In this document: one piece after another, positions 59,953 to 64,000 of the stretch
How the letters are laid out: the number at the start of each line of letters is the position of its first letter
Position numbering within the stretch: the first letter of the stretch is position 1
Origin: Phytohabitans flavus
GTDB lineage: Bacteria; Actinomycetota; Actinomycetes; Mycobacteriales; Micromonosporaceae
NCBI RefSeq assembly: GCF_011764545.1
Contig: NZ_AP022870.1
Coordinates: 682,001 to 746,000, forward strand
Direction of reading: 5' to 3'
DNA length: 64,000 nt
Translations under genes and position numbers: made by a program
The notes under the pieces: model-generated
The model's input: the letters and a program-made list of their open reading frames with translations, nothing else
Database searches by the model: none
Told to the model about the DNA's origin: nothing

Positions 59953-60785
59953 CCCAGCAACATCCACGACCCGGGGAAGGTCCGTACACAGTGCGGACAC
60001 CCCGGGTTGTCGCTGCCCGGCGCCTTCAGCGCCGTCGCGAGCGCGACGCCGCCGGGCTTTTCCTGGCCGAGGGGCCACAGGCGGTCCGCGAGGCACTGGC
60101 CGCCGCCGTGGTCCAGGAAATTTTTGGTACGGGCAACGGGCTGACCCGGTTCGCGGACCTGATCCAGAGCGCGCGCGAGGGCGGCGCCCGGATCTCCGAG
60201 GTCACCGACGAGGCGCTGGCCGTGCTCGCCGACACGGTCCAGCCCCAGGGGCTCGTGGCGGTGTGCGCGCAGCAACCCGTACCACTGGAAAAGGCCTTGG
60301 GGCGCGGGCCGAGGCTCGCCGCGGTGCTCGCGGAGATCCGGGATCCGGGCAATGCCGGCACGGTCCTGCGTACCGCGGACGCCGCCGGCGCGGGCGCGGT
60401 GATCTTCGCCGGTGACGCGGTCGACCCCTACAACGGCAAGTGCGTGCGCGCCTCCGCCGGCAGCCTCTTCCACGTCGACGTGGTGCGGGCGCCGGATCCG
60501 GCGGCGGCCGTCGAGGCGATCCGCGAGCGCGGCATGACCGTCTTCGCCGCCACGGGCTACGGCGACACCGACCTCGACGCGCTCGCCGACGCCGGCCGCC
60601 TCGCCACCCCCACCGCGTGGCTCTTCGGCTCCGAGGCACACGGCCTACCAGCCGATCTGCTCGCGCTCGCGGACGCCCGAGTCCGGGTCCCGATCTACGG
60701 CGGTGCCGAGTCGCTCAACCTCGCGGCTGCCGCGGCGGTCTGCCTGTACGCCTCCGCGAGAGCGTTGCGAAGGACCAGCGAGTGA
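59949..60785 (+). CDS. TrmH-family (SpoU) RNA methyltransferase
   Basis: 278 residues. A substrate-binding N-terminal domain ([19 protein letters not shown]) and the knotted SpoU domain with its three motifs: [31 protein letters not shown] and [15 protein letters not shown]. It probably 2'-O-methylates 23S rRNA; the site is unknown. GTG 59949 overlaps rplT. This order (rplT, methyltransferase, pheS) is normal for the group. Confidence 0.93.
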   Translation: MTQQHPRPGEGPYTVRTPRVVAARRLQRRRERDAAGLFLAEGPQAVREALAAAVVQEIFGTGNGLTRFADLIQSAREGGARISEVTDEALAVLADTVQPQGLVAVCAQQPVPLEKALGRGPRLAAVLAEIRDPGNAGTVLRTADAAGAGAVIFAGDAVDPYNGKCVRASAGSLFHVDVVRAPDPAAAVEAIRERGMTVFAATGYGDTDLDALADAGRLATPTAWLFGSEAHGLPADLLALADARVRVPIYGGAESLNLAAAAAVCLYASARALRRTSE

Positions 60786-61935
<1,150 letters not shown>

Positions 61936-61944
61936 GGGGCCACG

Positions 61945-64000
61945 GTGCGGATTCCACTTTCCTGGCTGCGCGAGTACGTCGACCTGCCGGCCGGCGCCGA
62001 CGTCGCGGACGCCCTCGTGCGTCTCGGTATCGAGGTCGACGCGGTCATCGACCAGCGGGCGACGGTGCAAGGTGACCTCGTCGTCGGGCGGGTCGCCGAG
62101 ATCGAGGAGCTGACCGGCTTCAAGAAGCCGATCCGCTTCTGCAAGGTGGACATCGGGCGGGAGCAGCCGCAGGAGATCGTCTGTGGCGCGACGAACTTCG
62201 CCGCCGGCGACCTCGTCGCCGTGATCCTGCCCGGCGGTGTGCTGCCCGGCGGCTTCGAGATCGGCGCCCGCAAGACGTACGGGCGGATGTCGGCCGGCAT
62301 GATCGTCTCCGCCCGCGAGCTGGGCGTCAGCGACGAGCACGCCGGCATCATCGTGCTCCCGCCGGAGACGGCGGCCAGCCCCGGCGAGGACGCCCGGCCG
62401 TACGTGGGTCTCGACGACGTCGTCTTCGAGCTGGAGATCACCCCCGACCGCGGGTACGCGATGTCGGTGCGGGGCATCGCCCGGGAGCTGTCGCACGCGT
62501 TCGACGCCCCGTTCCGCGACCCGGGGCTGGCAACGTCCGCGCCGAGGAGCGAAGCGACGAGGGCGGACGGCGCCGGCTCCGGGTCGTCAGCGAGCGGAGC
62601 GAGCGCGGCAAGCAGAGCCCCGGGGCTGGCAACATCCGCGCCGGGCGCGACCGCCGAGCCGGCGTACCCGGTGATCGTGGAGGACACGGTGGGCTGCGAC
62701 CGCTTCGCGGCGCGGGCCGTGCGCGGCATCGACCCGGCCGCCCCCTCGCCGGAGTTCATGCGGCGGCGGCTGACCACCGCGGGCATCCGCACGCTGGGCC
62801 TCGCGATCGACATCACCAACTACCTGATGCTCGAGCTGGGCCAGCCGATGCACGCCTTCGACGTGACGCGCGTCCGCGGGCCGCTCGTCGTGCGCCGGGC
62901 CACCCAGGGCGAAAAGCTGACCACGCTGGACGGTGTCGCCCGCGTGCTCGACGCGGAAGACATGGTCATCTGCGACGAGACCGGCCCGATCTCGCTCGCC
63001 GCCGTCATGGGCGGGGAGACCAGCGAGGTCCAGCCGGACACCGTCGACGTGCTCTTCGAGGCGGCGCACTGGGATCCGGTGATGGTCGGCCGCACCGCGC
63101 GCCGCCACAAGCTCTTCAGCGAGGCAGCCAAGCGGTGGGAGCGGGGCGTCGACCCGGCCCTGCCGCTGGTCGCCCTCGACCGGGCGGTCGCGCTCCTGGT
63201 CGAGTACGGCGGCGGCGCCACCGACGGCAACGTGCTGGACATCGACAACGTGGTGCCGCACCGGTCCCTGACCATCGACCCGACGCTGCCGGGCCGGCGC
63301 GCCGGTGTGCCGTACAGCGAGGCCCGCGTTGTCGAGACGCTGACCGCGGTGGGATGTGACGTGGCCACGGTGGACGGCTCGCTCGTCGTCACGCCGCCCA
63401 CCTGGCGCCCCGACCTCACCGAGCCGGCCGACCTGGTCGAGGAGGTGATCCGGCTCGACGGGTACGACAAGGTGCCGAGCGTCCTGCCGGTCGCCCCGCC
63501 CGGCAACGGCCTCACCCCGTCGCAGCGCCGCCGCCGTGCCGTGGCCCTCGCCCTGGCGGAGGGCGGCTACGTCGAGGTGCTCTCGTACCCGTTCGTCGGC
63601 CCCTCCGCGGTGGACGGTCCCGCCGTGCGCCTGGCGAACCCGCTTTCCGACGAGGAGCCGTTCCTGCGCACCTCGCTGCTTCCGCCGCTGCTCGCCACGC
63701 TCAAGCGCAACATCGGCCGAGGCCACCGCGACACCGCCCTGTACGAGCTGGGCAGCGTCTTCCTGCCCCGCCCCGGAGCGGGCAGCCCGCCGGAGATGGG
63801 CGTCGAGCGGCGCCCGACCGAGGAGGAGTTCGCCGCCGCCGACGCGACCGTCCCGCACCAGCCGTGGCACGCCGCCGTCGTGCTGGCCGGCGAGATGGAG
63901 CCGGCCGGCTGGTGGGGCAGCGGTCGCCCGGCCGGCTGGGCGGACGCGATCGAGGCGGCCCGGGTCGCCGTCGCCGCCGCCGGCATCGCCGACGAGCGGG
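61945..64000 (+). CDS. pheT: Phenylalanine--tRNA ligase beta subunit (3' end outside window), with repeat-derived insertion
   Basis: At least 685 residues are visible. N-terminal start RIPLSWLREYVDLPAG, then the tRNA-binding OB domain (FCKVDIGREQPQEIVCGATN), B3/B4 editing region with IDITNYLMLELGQPMHAFD and GPISLAAVMGGETSEV, the B5 domain (EARVVETLTAVGCDVATV) and the catalytic-like core up to the window end. Between the tRNA-binding and B3/B4 parts (codons about 193-234) lies an Ala/Ser-rich stretch flanked by direct repeats, described separately; the frame remains open. GTG 61945 overlaps nothing. Confidence 0.95.
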   Translation, partial: MRIPLSWLREYVDLPAGADVADALVRLGIEVDAVIDQRATVQGDLVVGRVAEIEELTGFKKPIRFCKVDIGREQPQEIVCGATNFAAGDLVAVILPGGVLPGGFEIGARKTYGRMSAGMIVSARELGVSDEHAGIIVLPPETAASPGEDARPYVGLDDVVFELEITPDRGYAMSVRGIARELSHAFDAPFRDPGLATSAPRSEATRADGAGSGSSASGASAASRAPGLATSAPGATAEPAYPVIVEDTVGCDRFAARAVRGIDPAAPSPEFMRRRLTTAGIRTLGLAIDITNYLMLELGQPMHAFDVTRVRGPLVVRRATQGEKLTTLDGVARVLDAEDMVICDETGPISLAAVMGGETSEVQPDTVDVLFEAAHWDPVMVGRTARRHKLFSEAAKRWERGVDPALPLVALDRAVALLVEYGGGATDGNVLDIDNVVPHRSLTIDPTLPGRRAGVPYSEARVVETLTAVGCDVATVDGSLVVTPPTWRPDLTEPADLVEEVIRLDGYDKVPSVLPVAPPGNGLTPSQRRRRAVALALAEGGYVEVLSYPFVGPSAVDGPAVRLANPLSDEEPFLRTSLLPPLLATLKRNIGRGHRDTALYELGSVFLPRPGAGSPPEMGVERRPTEEEFAAADATVPHQPWHAAVVLAGEMEPAGWWGSGRPAGWADAIEAARVAVAAAGIADER
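62521..62643 (+). repeat. Direct repeats flanking a 99-bp in-frame insertion in pheT
   Basis: CCGGGGCTGGCAACGTCCGC (62521 on, match continuing to 62544) recurs at 62620-62643 with one base changed. Offset is 99 bases, exactly 33 codons. The DNA between holds REP-like tracts GAGGAGCGAAGCGACGAGG and GCGAGCGGAGCGAGCGCGG similar to the one before pheS. Confidence 0.8.

Overview
The window comes from a high-GC actinobacterium, most likely a member of the Micromonosporaceae. Gene order (alaS-ruvX-mltG-aroE-aroC-aroK ... aroB-aroQ ... efp-nusB ... bldD, pyrR-pyrB-pyrC-carA-carB-pyrD ... pyrF-mihF-gmk-rpoZ-coaBC-metK-priA), an actinobacterial integration host factor, BldD, GTG starts and GTGA/ATGA stop-start overlaps all support this. 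The family-level call is inference from gene order and sequence style.

Layout. 1-1077: 3' end of alaS. 1078-4423: an insertion-rich gap in which an IS4-type element sits inside an interspersed intergenic repeat and is itself split by an intact IS256-type element. 4424-8694: ruvX, mltG, aroE, aroC, aroK. 8691-10811: a hydrolase, a WYL regulator and the remains of a toxin-antitoxin pair separate aroK from aroB. 10924-14886: aroB, aroQ and two membrane mannosyltransferase-like genes. 15045-19041: efp and nusB, then an inserted block (ESX/WXG-like pair and a Panacea-type antitoxin with a small partner), then bldD. 19338-29696: the pyrimidine operon with bioA inserted. 29866-35616: mihF, gmk, rpoZ, coaBC, metK, priA. 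36019-41928: phytase-like esterase, def-fmt-rsmB, a lipoprotein, rpe. 41925-46642: a GGDEF response regulator and an FMN-riboswitch-controlled riboflavin operon. 47246-51260: an amino-acid ABC transporter, an ECF sigma factor and a GerMN protein. 51270-54938: hisE-hisG, an oxidoreductase with an HxlR regulator, and small genes behind a HAIR-like operator. 54987-58187: a large NACHT (STAND) NTPase. 58703-64000: infC-rpmI-rplT-rRNA methyltransferase-pheS-pheT, cut by the window end.

Most of the window is conserved housekeeping: shikimate/chorismate, pyrimidine and riboflavin synthesis, the start of histidine synthesis, and translation factors. Accessory genes sit as small islands at operon joints. 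Control signals readable in the sequence include an FMN riboswitch, a PyrR-binding leader, a BldD box upstream of bldD, a HAIR-like operator, a HxlR-type palindrome and an attenuator-like terminator plus AUC start at infC.

Caution on quality: twelve conserved genes carry apparent frameshifts (fifteen missing bases in all). Each is explained by one lost base in a run of G or C (pyrB needs two). Ten lie between 19.8 and 30.9 kb. Several genes are essential, so these look like consensus errors rather than biology; I annotate those genes across the shift. The most interesting candidates are the NACHT protein, the Panacea pair, four copies of an interspersed repeat that always lies just 3' of a gene in that gene's direction, and a repeat-derived in-frame insertion in pheT.
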